This document shows positions 35,241-45,298 of a stretch of DNA of 64,000 bases, piece after piece. The notes under the pieces are model-generated. The model worked only from the letters and a program-made list of their open reading frames with translations, did not search any database and was not told the origin of the DNA. A program made the position numbers and the translations under genes. This DNA comes from Paraburkholderia sp. PGU19 (GTDB lineage Bacteria > Pseudomonadota > Gammaproteobacteria > Burkholderiales > Burkholderiaceae), in NCBI RefSeq assembly GCF_013426915.1, contig NZ_AP023180.1, positions 1,240,001 through 1,304,000 on the forward strand. Reading direction: 5' to 3'. The stretch's first letter is position 1; every line of letters begins with the position of its first letter.

Positions 35241-36017
35241 TCATCCGCGCCCGACGAACGGCATCTTGCTTGCCATGATCGTCATGAACTGCACGTTCGC
35301 CGACAGCGGCAGATTCGCCATGTGCAGCACGGCATCGGCGACATGTTCGACGTTCATCAGCGGCTCGACGGCGATCGTGCCGTTGGCCTGCGGCACGCCG
35401 CGCGCCATCCGCTCGGCCATTTCCGTCCCGGCGTTGCCGATGTCGATCTGGCCGCACACGATGTCGTAAGGCCGGCCATCGAGCGAGACCGATTTGGTGA
35501 GACCCGTGATCGCATGCTTGGTCGCCGTGTACGCGATGCTGAACGGCCGCGGCGCATGCGCGGAGATCGAGCCGTTGTTGATGATGCGGCCGCCGCGCGG
35601 CGTTTGCGCCTTCATCATCCCGAATGCGGCGCGCGTGCACAGGAACACGCCCGTGAGGTTGGTATCGACGACGGAACGCCAGTCGTCGAGTTCGATCTGG
35701 TCGATTTCGACGGGCGGCGCATTGCGGCCCGCGTTGTTGAACAGCACGTCGAGCCGCCCGTAGCGCAGCCGGATCGCGTCGAAGAGCGCGGCGACGCTCG
35801 CGGCATCCGTCACGTCGCAGGCGACGGCGAGTGCGTCCTGGCCGCGTGCTTGCGCATCGGTTGCGAGCGCATCGAGTGGGGCCTGCCTGCGCCCCGTCAG
35901 CACGACGCTATAGCCATTGGCGAGCAGCTTGAGCGCCGTCGCCTTGCCGATGCCGCTGCCCGCGCCCGTCACGAGCGCTACTTTGTTTGCTTGCGTTGTC
36001 TCTGCTGTCTGCGTCAC
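35241..36017 (-). CDS. Short-chain dehydrogenase/reductase
   Basis: 258 residues of the SDR family: cofactor motif [12 protein letters not shown] (about residue 17), NNAG (about 92), and catalytic Ser/Tyr/Lys in [20 protein letters not shown]. Substrate unknown. It is the last of a leftward series with a binding protein and a D-amino-acid dehydrogenase, 49 bp after the former, suggesting a role in the same catabolic route. Confidence 0.88.
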   Translation of the reverse strand: MTQTAETTQANKVALVTGAGSGIGKATALKLLANGYSVVLTGRRQAPLDALATDAQARGQDALAVACDVTDAASVAALFDAIRLRYGRLDVLFNNAGRNAPPVEIDQIELDDWRSVVDTNLTGVFLCTRAAFGMMKAQTPRGGRIINNGSISAHAPRPFSIAYTATKHAITGLTKSVSLDGRPYDIVCGQIDIGNAGTEMAERMARGVPQANGTIAVEPLMNVEHVADAVLHMANLPLSANVQFMTIMASKMPFVGRG

Positions 36018-36066
36018 ACCGTCTCTCCAGGTCGTGCTGCCCGCGACGCGGCGCGACGCAGGCCCG

Positions 36067-36975
36067 TCAATCGAGCGCGCGGTCGTTCGGCTTCGCGAAC
36101 AGCTGTTTCATCTCCGCCGACAGCGGGTAGTTCAGGTTGATGCCCTTCGGCGGAATGGGTTGCGTGAACCACTTCTGATAAAGGTTCGCCGCTTCGCCGG
36201 AAGTTTGCAAGCGCGCGATCACGCCGTCGACCAGTTTCTTGAAGCCCGGATCGTCCTTGCGGAACATACAGCCATACACTTCCGACATCGGCGACGTGCC
36301 TGTGATCACGTAGTCGTCCGCGTTCGCCTCTTTCGCTTTCGCGCCGTACAGCAGCGGATCGTCCATCACGAACGCGACGGCGCGCCCCGTCTTGACGTTG
36401 AGGAAAGACTCGGCGTGATCCTTCGCGCTGATGAGGCGCATGTTCATCGACTTCTCGACGTTCATCTGCCGCAGCAGACGCTCTTCCGACGTGCCCGCCG
36501 TCGTCACGACCGTCTTGTTGGCGAGATCGCCGAAGTCTTTCACGCCCGAGTCCTTCTTCACGATCATGCGCACGCCGTACTGGAAGAAGCTGTTCGAGAA
36601 CGCGGCCTGGTTGTCGCGCTCTTTCGTGTGCGTGGTCGAGCCGCATTCGATATCGATCGTGCCGTTCTGCACGAGCGGAATACGGTTTTGCGACGTGATA
36701 GGAATCTCGCGCACCTTGAGGTCGGGTAGCTTCAGCTCTTTTTTCACCTCGTCGACGATCTTCAGCGCGATCGCCTGCGAATAGCCGATCACGTGCTGCT
36801 CCTCGTCGTAGTACGAGAACGGCACCGACGATTCGCGCACGCCGAGCGAAATCGCGCCCGTTTCGCGGATCTTCTTCAAGGTCGCGCTCGAGTCCTGCGC
36901 GTGCGCGTTGCCGCCCGCGAGGGTGACTGCGATCAGTGCCGCGAGCGTTGCGTGCTTCGTCATCGTTGTTTTCAT
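36067..36975 (-). CDS. Periplasmic amino-acid-binding protein, GltI-like
   Basis: 302 residues from [20 protein letters not shown]; the signal peptide is cut near NAHA. It shows the SBP family 3 pattern: [38 protein letters not shown] (split as [12 protein letters not shown] and QAAFSNSFF) and [15 protein letters not shown]. This resembles the glutamate/aspartate binding protein GltI. The ABC permease and ATPase genes are not adjacent, so it must partner with a transporter elsewhere. It neighbours a D-amino-acid dehydrogenase gene. Confidence 0.88.
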   Translation of the reverse strand: MKTTMTKHATLAALIAVTLAGGNAHAQDSSATLKKIRETGAISLGVRESSVPFSYYDEEQHVIGYSQAIALKIVDEVKKELKLPDLKVREIPITSQNRIPLVQNGTIDIECGSTTHTKERDNQAAFSNSFFQYGVRMIVKKDSGVKDFGDLANKTVVTTAGTSEERLLRQMNVEKSMNMRLISAKDHAESFLNVKTGRAVAFVMDDPLLYGAKAKEANADDYVITGTSPMSEVYGCMFRKDDPGFKKLVDGVIARLQTSGEAANLYQKWFTQPIPPKGINLNYPLSAEMKQLFAKPNDRALD

Positions 36976-37009
36976 GGTCTCTCCGGTGATGGATGTGTGT
37001 GCAACGAAA

Positions 37010-38260
37010 TCAGCGGTCGTATGCGTAGGCATCGATATCGACGGAAGGCGCGCGGCCCGCGATCATATCCGCGATCACGCGCGCGCTGCCGCACGCGAGC
37101 GTGAAGCCCAGCGCGCCGTGTCCCGTGTTGAGCCAGAGGTTGCGATACGGCGTCCTGCCGATCAGCGGCTTCGAATCGGGCGTCGCGGGACGATGGCCGC
37201 ACCAGGTCTGCGCGCTCGCGTAGTCGCCGGCGGCGGGGAAGATTTCCTGCGCCTGGCACTTCAGCAGTTCGACGCGCCCTGCCCGCTGCGCGTCGCTCAG
37301 ACCCGCAATCTCGACCATGCCCGCAATCCGCAAGCGCCCGCCAAGCGGCGCATAGACGATCTTTCGATGCAGGTCCGTCACGCTGACGCGCGGCGTGTGC
37401 AGCGGATCGGCGTTGTGAATCGTCAGGCTGTAGCCCGTCAGCGGGTAGACGGGCAGACGCATGTCGAGCGCATCGAGCAACGGCACGCTGCCAAGCCCGA
37501 GCGCGACGACGAACGCATCGGCTTCGATATCGCCTGCCGCTGTGCGCGCCGCGACGATCCGCCCGCTTTCGCTGACGAGTTCGCGCACGGGCGTCTCGTA
37601 GCGGATCGTCACGCGATGCCGCCGCTGCAGCGCATCCGCGAGCGCAACGCCGAAGCGATGACAATCGCCCGCTTCTTCCGACGGCGTATGGATGCCGCCC
37701 GCAATCAGCGGCTGCGCGTGTGCAAGCGCAGGTTCGAGTGCCACACACGCATTGCCGTCGAGCGCACGCTGATTCGAGCCCGCCGCGACGAGCAGTTCCA
37801 TCTTGCGGCGCGCGCGCTCGAACTCGTGCGGGTCGCGATAGACGACGAGCTTGCCGTTGCGCACGTAGTCGAACGCAATCGACTCGCGCTCGACGATCTC
37901 ATGCAGCGCCGCTTTGCTGAGCGCGCCGAGGCTCAGCATCTCCAGCGCCGTCTGGCGCGCGCGACGACTGCGGCACGCGAGCAGGAACGCGATGCACCAG
38001 CGCCACTGCTGCACGTCGAAACGCGGAATGAAGCGCAGCGCGGAATCGCGCTGCCACAGCCACGCGGGCACCTTGGGCAGCACGGCGGGATCGGCGAGCG
38101 GCGCGACGTAGCTGTAGCTTAGCTGGCCGCCGTTCGCAAAGCTCGCCTCGAGCGCCGCGCCGCCGCGCGCCTCGACGATCGTGACGTCGTGGCCGTCGCG
38201 GGCCAGGCTCCAGGCCGTCGTCAGTCCGACGACGCCCGCTCCGAGGACACAGACATGCAT
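37010..38260 (-). CDS. D-amino-acid dehydrogenase (DadA-like FAD oxidoreductase)
   Basis: 416 residues. FAD motif MHVCVLGAGVVGLTTAW at the N-terminus, then ANGGQLSYSYVAPLADP (a DadA signature near residue 44), PVYPLTGYSLTI and a C-terminal LNTGHGALGFTLACGSA, split as NTGHGALGFTLA. It oxidises D-amino acids to keto acids, feeding the respiratory chain. Together with the downstream binding protein and SDR, and the LysR gene upstream, it forms an amino-acid uptake and oxidation cluster. Confidence 0.9.
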   Translation of the reverse strand: MHVCVLGAGVVGLTTAWSLARDGHDVTIVEARGGAALEASFANGGQLSYSYVAPLADPAVLPKVPAWLWQRDSALRFIPRFDVQQWRWCIAFLLACRSRRARQTALEMLSLGALSKAALHEIVERESIAFDYVRNGKLVVYRDPHEFERARRKMELLVAAGSNQRALDGNACVALEPALAHAQPLIAGGIHTPSEEAGDCHRFGVALADALQRRHRVTIRYETPVRELVSESGRIVAARTAAGDIEADAFVVALGLGSVPLLDALDMRLPVYPLTGYSLTIHNADPLHTPRVSVTDLHRKIVYAPLGGRLRIAGMVEIAGLSDAQRAGRVELLKCQAQEIFPAAGDYASAQTWCGHRPATPDSKPLIGRTPYRNLWLNTGHGALGFTLACGSARVIADMIAGRAPSVDIDAYAYDR

Positions 38261-38384
38261 GAATGCTCACTACCTTGCGATGACATTGCAGGCGAGTGTC
38301 GCGCGCCGAAAACGGCGTATCAAATGACCAGATGCATAGCTGCATAACCTGCGGTTAAGGGCGCGCAGGCCGCGCCGCCCACGC

Positions 38385-39260
38385 CTATGCAAAATGCGCG
38401 CGCAACACGTCGACGAACGCGTTGCCCGCCCGCGACGTCAGACCGCCGTCTCGCCACAGCGCGAACACGCCGACCGACAGCGCCGGTGTAACCGGCCGCA
38501 CGGTCACGGCTTCCGCGCCGCTCTTCGCGGTCAGTTCGTCGAGCAGCGCGTGGCCGATGCCCCGCGCTGCCAGCGCACGGGCGACGTGCCAGGTGTGCGC
38601 CTCGACGGCGGGCGCGTGGCCGTCGAGACCCAGTGCTTCCAGCGCATTGCCGATCATCTCGCCAAGCGGATCGGCATTGCCAATGCCGATCCAGTCCCCT
38701 TCGACGAACGTTTGCAGCGTCATCGGCGCGTCGCCTGCGGCTTCATCGCGCGGACCGACGCAAACGACGGGCGTGCGCCCCAGTTCGGCGGACGCGATGC
38801 CCGGCCGCGCCGGTGGATTCAGCGCGACGGCCAGATCGAGATCGCGCGTGAGCAGCGCGTTCAGCAGTTCCTCGGTGTGACGCGTCTGGATGCGCAGCGA
38901 CACACGCGGATACGCCGCGCGAAACGCCTCGACGGCGGGCGGAATCAGGCTCAGGCCAAGGCTCGGCAGGCAGCCGATGCGTAAGTGCCCTTCCGGTTGA
39001 AGTGCGAGATTGCGCGCGAGATCGCGGATGCTGTCGAGATTGGCCTGCAGCTTCTGCGTTTCGGAGAACAGTAGCTCGGCCTCGCGCGTCGGCTGAAGGC
39101 GGCCGTGCACGCGGTTGAAGAGCGTCAGGCCCGCGCTGCGCTCCGCGTGCGCGAGCACCTTGCTGACGGCGGGCTGCGAAACGCACAGCAGTTCGGCCGC
39201 TTTCGACAGCGAGCCGGTGCGCATGATGGCGTGGAAAACTTCGATGTGGCGCAGGCGCAT
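38385..39260 (-). CDS. LysR-family regulator
   Basis: 291 residues; N-terminal helix-turn-helix MRLRHIEVFHAIMRTGSLSK with AAELLCVSQPAVSKVL, then the effector domain from about residue 90 (LRIGCLPSLGLSLIPP). It is encoded just upstream of dadA on the same strand, so it may regulate itself and the downstream operon. The eight-unit 11-bp repeat lies about 55 bp upstream of its start. Confidence 0.9.
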   Translation of the reverse strand: MRLRHIEVFHAIMRTGSLSKAAELLCVSQPAVSKVLAHAERSAGLTLFNRVHGRLQPTREAELLFSETQKLQANLDSIRDLARNLALQPEGHLRIGCLPSLGLSLIPPAVEAFRAAYPRVSLRIQTRHTEELLNALLTRDLDLAVALNPPARPGIASAELGRTPVVCVGPRDEAAGDAPMTLQTFVEGDWIGIGNADPLGEMIGNALEALGLDGHAPAVEAHTWHVARALAARGIGHALLDELTAKSGAEAVTVRPVTPALSVGVFALWRDGGLTSRAGNAFVDVLRAHFA

Positions 39261-39313
39261 GGCGCGGGTTCGGGTTGGCGGATCGGTGGAAAGGGGTCAA
39301 GGATACTGGCTTC

Positions 39314-39401
39314 GGCTCCGTTACGGTTCCGTTACGGTTCAGTTACGATTCAGTTACGGTTCAGTTACGGTTCCGTTACGGCTCCGTTACGGTTCCGCTG
39401 C
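39314..39401 (+). repeat. Eight tandem 11-bp repeats, GGTTC(C/A)GTTAC
   Basis: Eight contiguous units of 11 bases; the only variation is C/A at position 6, T/C at 3, one G-to-A, and the divergent last unit (GGTTCCGCTGC). Eleven bases is one helical turn, so all units face one side. The array lies between the LysR start and the deacetylase gene. Confidence 0.9.
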
Positions 39402-39557
39402 GGTGTCTGTCTCCGCGTCAGTTCCGCCGTGCCGCGATCTCTTTCCAACTCTGCCAATTTCAAGACAGGACGCGCGCCAATGGTATCGTTCGCGTTTGAC
39501 GAGCATCACGACAGTCCTGCCGGTATGACGAATCCGATCCGGCAGACGAAACGCATC

Positions 39558-40418
39558 ATGAATCAACCGAATCCGCCGCTGCCGCGCGCCGCCGACCATG
39601 CCGCGCCCGCGCGCCGCTGGCCCCGCACAGGCAATCCGCCGATGTTCAACGCCACCATCGCGTGGCATGCCGCGATGGTCGCGGGCTGGGTGCTCACGCC
39701 CGTCGCCTGGCCGTGGTGGCTCGCCGGGATCTTCGCCAGCCATATGGTCGTCGTGACGATTGGCTTGTGGCCGCGCTCGTCGCTGCTCGGCGCGAACTGG
39801 ACGCGCTTGCCGGACACGCCGCGCAATGCCGACGCCGTCGCGCTGACGATCGACGACGGCCCCGACCCGGTCGTCACGCCTCAGGTGCTCGATCTGCTCG
39901 ACGCGCACGGCGTGCGCGCCACTTTTTTCTGCATCGGCGCACGCGCGCAGCGACATCCGGCGCTGATGCGCGAGATCGTCGCGCGCGGACACGCGGTCGA
40001 AAACCACTCGCAGGTCCACGTTCACACGTTCTCGGTCACGCTGCCGCGCGGCCTGACGCGGGAAATCGACGCCGCGCAGCACACGCTCGAAGCGCTGACG
40101 GGCGAGCGCCCGCTGTTCTTCCGCGCGCCCGCCGGCCTGCGCAACGTGTTTCTCGAACCGGTGCTGCAAAAGCTCGACTTGCGGCTTGCCGCCTGGACGC
40201 GGCGCGGCTTCGACACCCGCGAGCGCAACCCGCAGCGCGTGCTGGAACGGCTCGTCGATGGGCTCGCGGCGCGCGACATCCTGCTTCTGCACGACGCGAG
40301 CGCAGCAAAAGACGCGACGGGCAGGCCCGTCGTACTGGACGTACTGCCGCGTCTGATCGAGACCGTGCGCGCGCGCGGACTGCGTTTCGTGACGCTGCGC
40401 GAGGCACGCGACGCCTGA
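39558..40418 (+). CDS. Polysaccharide deacetylase (NodB domain)
   Basis: 286 residues from MNQPNPPLPRAADH; starts at 39525 or 39481 are possible as no strong ribosome site decides. Two N-terminal hydrophobic segments (AMVAGWVLTPVAWPWWLAGIF region) anchor it in the membrane. NodB motifs are LTIDDGPDP (Asp pair), ENHSQVH (His pair) and RAPAG (Arg). It removes N-acetyl groups from a cell-envelope polysaccharide. The target is unknown. Confidence 0.88.
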   Translation: MNQPNPPLPRAADHAAPARRWPRTGNPPMFNATIAWHAAMVAGWVLTPVAWPWWLAGIFASHMVVVTIGLWPRSSLLGANWTRLPDTPRNADAVALTIDDGPDPVVTPQVLDLLDAHGVRATFFCIGARAQRHPALMREIVARGHAVENHSQVHVHTFSVTLPRGLTREIDAAQHTLEALTGERPLFFRAPAGLRNVFLEPVLQKLDLRLAAWTRRGFDTRERNPQRVLERLVDGLAARDILLLHDASAAKDATGRPVVLDVLPRLIETVRARGLRFVTLREARDA

Positions 40419-40449
40419 AGAACAGCGCCGCGCGCCGAAGGTGGAACGC

Positions 40450-40701
40450 CTAGGCGCGCCGCCGGACCATGTGGTAGATCACGAGCAGCACGATTGCACC
40501 AATGATCGACGCGATCCAGCCCGCCGCCTGCCCCGGCTGGTACCAGCCAAGCGCGCGCCCGACATAGCCCGCAATCAGCGAGCCGGCAATACCGATAATG
40601 ATCGTCATGATCAAACCCATGCTGTCGTCGCCCGGTTTGAGCGCGCGCGCAATTAGACCGACGATCAACCCGACGACTATCGTGCCAATGAGGGAAAGCA
40701 T
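40450..40701 (-). CDS. GlsB/YeaQ/YmgE-family small membrane protein
   Basis: 83 residues with three Gly-rich helices: MLSLIGTIVVGLIVGLIARA (broken here), GLIMTIIIGIAGSLIAGYVG and GWIASIIGAIVLLVIYHMV. AGG precedes the ATG. The transglycosylase-associated family is stress-induced in many bacteria with unknown mechanism. The charged turn LKPGDDSMG is typical. Confidence 0.92.
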   Translation of the reverse strand: MLSLIGTIVVGLIVGLIARALKPGDDSMGLIMTIIIGIAGSLIAGYVGRALGWYQPGQAAGWIASIIGAIVLLVIYHMVRRRA

Positions 40702-40887
40702 GCAAACCTCCGATCAGAGTTAGCACTACGGTGCGCTGCTACTGCTCGCTACGGACGACATGCGGCCAGATTACGCGCCGCATGCCGCGACTGTACCGTT
40801 TCGGGGCGCGCGCCATCGGACACAGTCCGGCGACCGCGCGCCATCGTCGTCGGGATTCCGGCGCAAACGCCGGACGCCCTATGCCGG

Positions 40888-42309
40888 TCAAATACGGAAA
40901 TCGGCGGACATGTCCTCGTCGGTGCGCGCCTCGATCTCGCCGCTTCGGCACGCTTTCATGAACACGTCATAATCGCGCTCGACCTGATCCGCATACGCCC
41001 CCGCATACTCGGCCAGCGCTTCCGCGAACTGGTCGCTGCGTCCAATATACGCGCTGATCTCGACCGCCTTGCCGCCCGCCTTCGCGTGCGCGCGCGCCAG
41101 CGCCCAACCGCATAGCCGCGCATAGCCGTTCAGCTGATCGATGTCGAACAGGTCGACGCTCGCTGTCAGTTTCATGTCGCGCAATTGCCGAAAGTAAAAA
41201 TGCCGGCCCGCCGGCCCCGTCGACCAGCCGAGAAAGATATCGCTAGCCGCCTGCAGCATGCGCTGGCCTAGCACGACGCGCTCGCCCTCGTGCTTCGGCT
41301 CGGACTTGCGCGGCCCCGCCTTGAAATGCTGCGCGATCACCGAGCGCCGCGCCTCCTTGATCTGCAGAAAGAGCGGCTTGCCGTGCGGATCGACGGTGAG
41401 CAGCACGAGACAGCGCGTGCCGACACTGCCCACCCCGACCACTTTGAACGCGAGATCGTGCGGCACGAACTGCTCCAGCAGTTCGCGCCGATCTTCATTG
41501 AGCGTCTTCAGATACCCTTCGTACGTCTCGTGCATCAGCTTGCGCCAGTCGCCGACCCGGAACCAGTCGTCCTCGACATCGAACAGCGTGCCCGAGCCAT
41601 GCACGTGGAACAGGCTCGGCGGCATGTCGCGCATCACGTAGCGGTCGCCTTCGCGCTCGCACAGCTTGTCGAGCATGCTTTCGTGCGTGCGGGTGGCCGC
41701 CTTCTCCATCCCTCGACGGATCAGCCGGCGATTTTCGGCGTTTACCGCCATATCGACCATCCGGTCGAACGTGATCCGCTCGTACCAAAGTTCCAGCGCG
41801 CCGCATTCGGCGTACTGCGCCATGCGGTCGCGATACTGGTTGGCTGCCGTCATCACGAGATCGTAGGCGGCGCCGCGGCTGAAGCGCATGTGCCGGGCGG
41901 CGACCACGAAGCTCGCGACGAGCCGCTTCAGGTCCCATTCGAACGGCGCGGTCGACACTTCGTCGAAATCGTTCAGATCGAAGATCAGCTGACGCTCGGG
42001 TGTTGCGAAGCCGCCAAAGTTCAGCAGATGCGCGTCGCCGCAGATGGGCAGCGTCAGCGGCGTGTGCGGCGTCATGCTGAGATCGTGCGCCTGCAGGATC
42101 GCGCTGCCGCGATAGAACGTGAATGGCGACACCGCCATGCGACCGTAGCGCAGCGGCACGAGGCGCTCGACGCGGCCTTCGCTGCTTTGCCGCAACAAAT
42201 CGACGGGATTGCGGTGCATATGGCCGATCGCGCGGTGACTGGATCGTTTTGCGTGTTCGCGGGCCGCGCGCCCGATGGCTTCCCGTTCCGCGATGGTGCT
42301 GGCCTTCAT
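40888..42309 (-). CDS. DUF2252 protein
   Basis: 473 residues from MKASTIAEREAIGRAAREHA; GGAG precedes the ATG. Signatures of the family are YGRMAVSPFTFYRGSA, PICGDAHLLNFGGFATPE (HxxN like kinase-type catalytic loop) and FDLNDFDEVSTAPFEWDLKR, shown here as NDFDEVSTAPFEWDL. It resembles aminoglycoside-phosphotransferase-like folds. Its substrate is unknown. Confidence 0.9.
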   Translation of the reverse strand: MKASTIAEREAIGRAAREHAKRSSHRAIGHMHRNPVDLLRQSSEGRVERLVPLRYGRMAVSPFTFYRGSAILQAHDLSMTPHTPLTLPICGDAHLLNFGGFATPERQLIFDLNDFDEVSTAPFEWDLKRLVASFVVAARHMRFSRGAAYDLVMTAANQYRDRMAQYAECGALELWYERITFDRMVDMAVNAENRRLIRRGMEKAATRTHESMLDKLCEREGDRYVMRDMPPSLFHVHGSGTLFDVEDDWFRVGDWRKLMHETYEGYLKTLNEDRRELLEQFVPHDLAFKVVGVGSVGTRCLVLLTVDPHGKPLFLQIKEARRSVIAQHFKAGPRKSEPKHEGERVVLGQRMLQAASDIFLGWSTGPAGRHFYFRQLRDMKLTASVDLFDIDQLNGYARLCGWALARAHAKAGGKAVEISAYIGRSDQFAEALAEYAGAYADQVERDYDVFMKACRSGEIEARTDEDMSADFRI

Positions 42310-42605
42310 GCTTTTCTCCGTTCTTGTAAAACAGCTTGCATCGGGGCGCACTGCAACCGCGTGCCGCCAGGGCGCATCGTGACGTTGACCGCTTCGGGCT
42401 GGCGTGGATGGATCGTTCGAGGCGCGACGCGTGCGTCGCCGATTCGCGCAAAGGGTGCCGGACCGCAAACGTCCATCGGATCGACTGTATTAAATCCTGC
42501 AGCGAACGGGCGCGCAAGTCCGTACGCCGCGAAAGCGCAGCGGCACAGGAACAGACGGGAAAGGAAGAAGCGACGGCGCAGGGGGCGCGCCATCGCGTTG
42601 CCGCG

Positions 42606-44051
42606 TCAGAAGAAGCGCGGCGACTGGAGAATCAGGGCGATCCGCACAGCCGGCGACGGCAGCGCCGCAAGGCTCGTGCGGGCGGCCTCGGCGCGCTCGT
42701 TGAAGGCGACGCGCGCGGCGCCCGACAGCGGCGCGACGAACTGATGCGCGGTCAGCGTCAGTGGATCGACGGGATGGTCGTCTTTGCGCACTTCGTAGTG
42801 CAGATGCGGCCCGGTTGCCGTGCCCGTGCGGCCGACATAGCCGATCACCTGCCCCTGCTCGATACGCTGACCGACCTTCAGCGCGCCAGCGAAAAGGGAA
42901 AGATGCGCGTAGTAGGTCGAATAGCCGTCGCCGTGGCGCAAAACGATGTGCTTGCCGTAGCCGCGGCCGTTGACGGCCATTTCGACGGTGCCCGCGGCTG
43001 CCGCGTAGATCGGCGTGCCGGCAGGCGCGGCCAGATCGACGCCCGTGTGAAAGCGCGGCTCGCCAAAGACGGGATGGATACGCATCCCGAACGGCGAGCT
43101 TACGCGCCGGTAGTCCAGCGGCATCGCGAATGGCTCGCTCGCGATCAGGTCGCCGTCGAGCGTGTAGTACGCACCTTGCGATGCGCCGGGCGCGGTGAAC
43201 CAGAGGGCATCGTACGCGCGGCCATTCAGACGGACTTCGAGCGACGCAATGCGCGATGCGCCCGATTCGCTCGTTGCGTCCATCACGATCCGGTATTCGT
43301 CGCCCGCCTGCGCAGGCGCATCGACATCCACCCGGCCAGCAAAGATCCCGCCAATCTGCGCAACGATGGTCGCCGGAAAGCCCGCTTGTGCGAGCGACTC
43401 GCGCAGCGTGCTGCCGATCGGGCCGGCGCTCGAGCGAAGCTGATCGTCAACCATGCCGAAGCCGGTGGCGTCGCCGAATGGCGTCGTCGCCTGGGCGAGG
43501 TCGCCGGATGCGCCTTCGGGCGTCACGCGGCCCGACCATTCGTGACCATCGTCGGAACGATCATGCGCAACGGGTACGCACATCGTTGGCGTGGTGGCGC
43601 AGACCGTGCCGAGCACCAGTTCGTTCGACGGCATACGCACGTTGATCGAAGCCGTCGAGTAGGCGGGCGCTAATGTGGCCGCGTCGTCGGGGTGGGCGGA
43701 GGCCGGTGCAGGCAACGCATCGCCTTCAGAATTGGCAATGGATTCAGACAGCGCGCGATGGGCGTCGCGCGACGAAGCCTCTACGGCATTGAACGAAGTG
43801 GCGGGTTGCGCGCCCGGCAATGTCATCTCGTGTGCAAGTGCATGATGGCGCCGCTGCGTGTGAGCGGAACCATGCTTGTGCGCCTTCGGAGCGGCCACAG
43901 CGATGGACGTGCCAGGCACGACCGAAGCGCCGATCCACAATGCCGAAAAAGCGGCCACGCTCGAAAGCGTCTTGCGTTTGACGGACAGCGGACGAACCGC
44001 TGCCGTAGAGGTGCCCTGCCTGCGCGCGAGGAATGATCGCAGATGCTTCAC
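42606..44051 (-). CDS. M23 family metallopeptidase (peptidoglycan endopeptidase)
   Basis: 481 residues if the GTG at 44051 is used (a TTG at 44075 lies upstream; neither has a strong ribosome site). One N-terminal membrane segment (SSVAAFSALWIGASVV), a Gln/Ala-rich middle, a family-type N-terminal domain, then LytM. The zinc set is intact: H-x4-D in FHTGVDLAAPAGTP and H-x-H in GPHLHYEVRKDD. It is therefore expected to cut peptide cross-links, unlike the NlpD-like protein at 27536-28276. Confidence 0.88.
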   Translation of the reverse strand: MKHLRSFLARRQGTSTAAVRPLSVKRKTLSSVAAFSALWIGASVVPGTSIAVAAPKAHKHGSAHTQRRHHALAHEMTLPGAQPATSFNAVEASSRDAHRALSESIANSEGDALPAPASAHPDDAATLAPAYSTASINVRMPSNELVLGTVCATTPTMCVPVAHDRSDDGHEWSGRVTPEGASGDLAQATTPFGDATGFGMVDDQLRSSAGPIGSTLRESLAQAGFPATIVAQIGGIFAGRVDVDAPAQAGDEYRIVMDATSESGASRIASLEVRLNGRAYDALWFTAPGASQGAYYTLDGDLIASEPFAMPLDYRRVSSPFGMRIHPVFGEPRFHTGVDLAAPAGTPIYAAAAGTVEMAVNGRGYGKHIVLRHGDGYSTYYAHLSLFAGALKVGQRIEQGQVIGYVGRTGTATGPHLHYEVRKDDHPVDPLTLTAHQFVAPLSGAARVAFNERAEAARTSLAALPSPAVRIALILQSPRFF

Positions 44052-44343
44052 GTCAGGTTCTCGCGTTGGAATCAAAGGGCGGCGGGCATGAGCGGCTGTA
44101 CCGGGAAGGCACGGCTACGGCGCGTGGCGAGGCGAAGACGGATCGATCGATCCCGCGACCGGCTGGTCGCTCCATCGCGCCGCGCAGCCCGACAAGTGAT
44201 CTTTAAAGTTTAAGGAACGGAGGACGTGGGCTGAATCGCCTAATTCTTAATTTTCTTAAAACTTTCTTAGGCTGGATACGTTTGCATTGAGAAAAGCGAG
44301 CCGTCATCCGTTGCGGACGACGGCTTCAGGCTGCAGCCGCTCG

Positions 44344-45279
44344 TTATAGCAAGCCGCGCAGATAGGCATCCCATTCGCCGATGCGCCTGTCCCACGAATA
44401 GAAGCGCGTGAAATATTCGACCTGTTGCGCGCGCAAGTACTCGTCTTCCGCCTTGCGCAGCCGGACCGTTTCGATTGCCTGGTCGAGCACGACGGCAAAG
44501 CGCTGCGCGTGAGCCTGCAGGTTTTCAGTGAACGGATAGAGCCTGGCGAAATTCGCACAGGTTTCCGGCAAGCCGCCGTACGCCGCGCAAACCGTGAGAC
44601 AGCCCGCCGACATCGCCTCGATGGCGGCGATGCAGCTCGTTTCCGGCTCGATGTTCGGATACGCGAAGATGTCGCATTCGCCCAACGTCTTGCGCACGAC
44701 GGCATTCGGCTGCGCGCCGTGATAGCGGATATGCGGATGCGCGCGGCATCGCTCGAATAGCGGCTGATATGGCGTGTCGCGCTCCGTCCAGTCGTAGATG
44801 CTGAAGCTCGAAAAGACGTCCAGTTCGATGTCGGGATGGCGCGCAGCGAGATATTCGAAGACCGGAACGAGGATTTCGAGGCCGCGATCGGGCGTCGTGT
44901 GATAGATCAGGCGGATGCGCTCGCTGCGTCGCGCAAGATAGGCGCCGAACGGCTCGATCGCGTTCTGCAACACGGTCATCTCCGCGTAGGGCACGCCAGG
45001 GATCATCTGATACAGCGCCGCCTGATAATGCGACACACACACAATCCCCGCAAACGCCGCACGATTTTCAGCCAGTTCCAGGAAGCTGGATTCTTCGCGG
45101 CTTGGTTTGTCGTGCAGCCAGAGAATGCGCTTACGGTCGGGGTCGACTGCGCGCACGCGGGAAGGAATGATCTGAAACTGTCGCACCAGTTCCGGATCGA
45201 GTCGCGCGTGAAGCGCTCGCAGCATCAATTCCGTGCCACCACGCGCGCGCGCGCTCAGTTCGTTGGTTTCCATGTTCAT
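44344..45279 (-). CDS. Glycosyltransferase, GT4-like
   Basis: 311 residues from MNMETNELSARARGG (ATG six bases later also possible). GT-B fold signals are RLIYHTTPDRGLEIL, HGAQPNAVVRKTLGECDIFAYP (split here as VVRKTLGECDIFAYPN) and ETSCIAAIEAMSAGC, the C-terminal E-x7-E motif. It starts 20 bp after the stop of a second glycosyltransferase. No polysaccharide cluster surrounds it; the acceptor is unknown. Confidence 0.85.
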   Translation of the reverse strand: MNMETNELSARARGGTELMLRALHARLDPELVRQFQIIPSRVRAVDPDRKRILWLHDKPSREESSFLELAENRAAFAGIVCVSHYQAALYQMIPGVPYAEMTVLQNAIEPFGAYLARRSERIRLIYHTTPDRGLEILVPVFEYLAARHPDIELDVFSSFSIYDWTERDTPYQPLFERCRAHPHIRYHGAQPNAVVRKTLGECDIFAYPNIEPETSCIAAIEAMSAGCLTVCAAYGGLPETCANFARLYPFTENLQAHAQRFAVVLDQAIETVRLRKAEDEYLRAQQVEYFTRFYSWDRRIGEWDAYLRGLL

Positions 45280-45298
45280 GCGTCGAGTCCGTTGCGCA

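Noticed and set aside
39314..39401. CRISPR array
   Set aside because: Units are 11 bp with no spacers.
44220..44280. GCCTAA...TTAGGC dyad as a regulator site
   Set aside because: Short, AT-rich and single; not enough to support a call.
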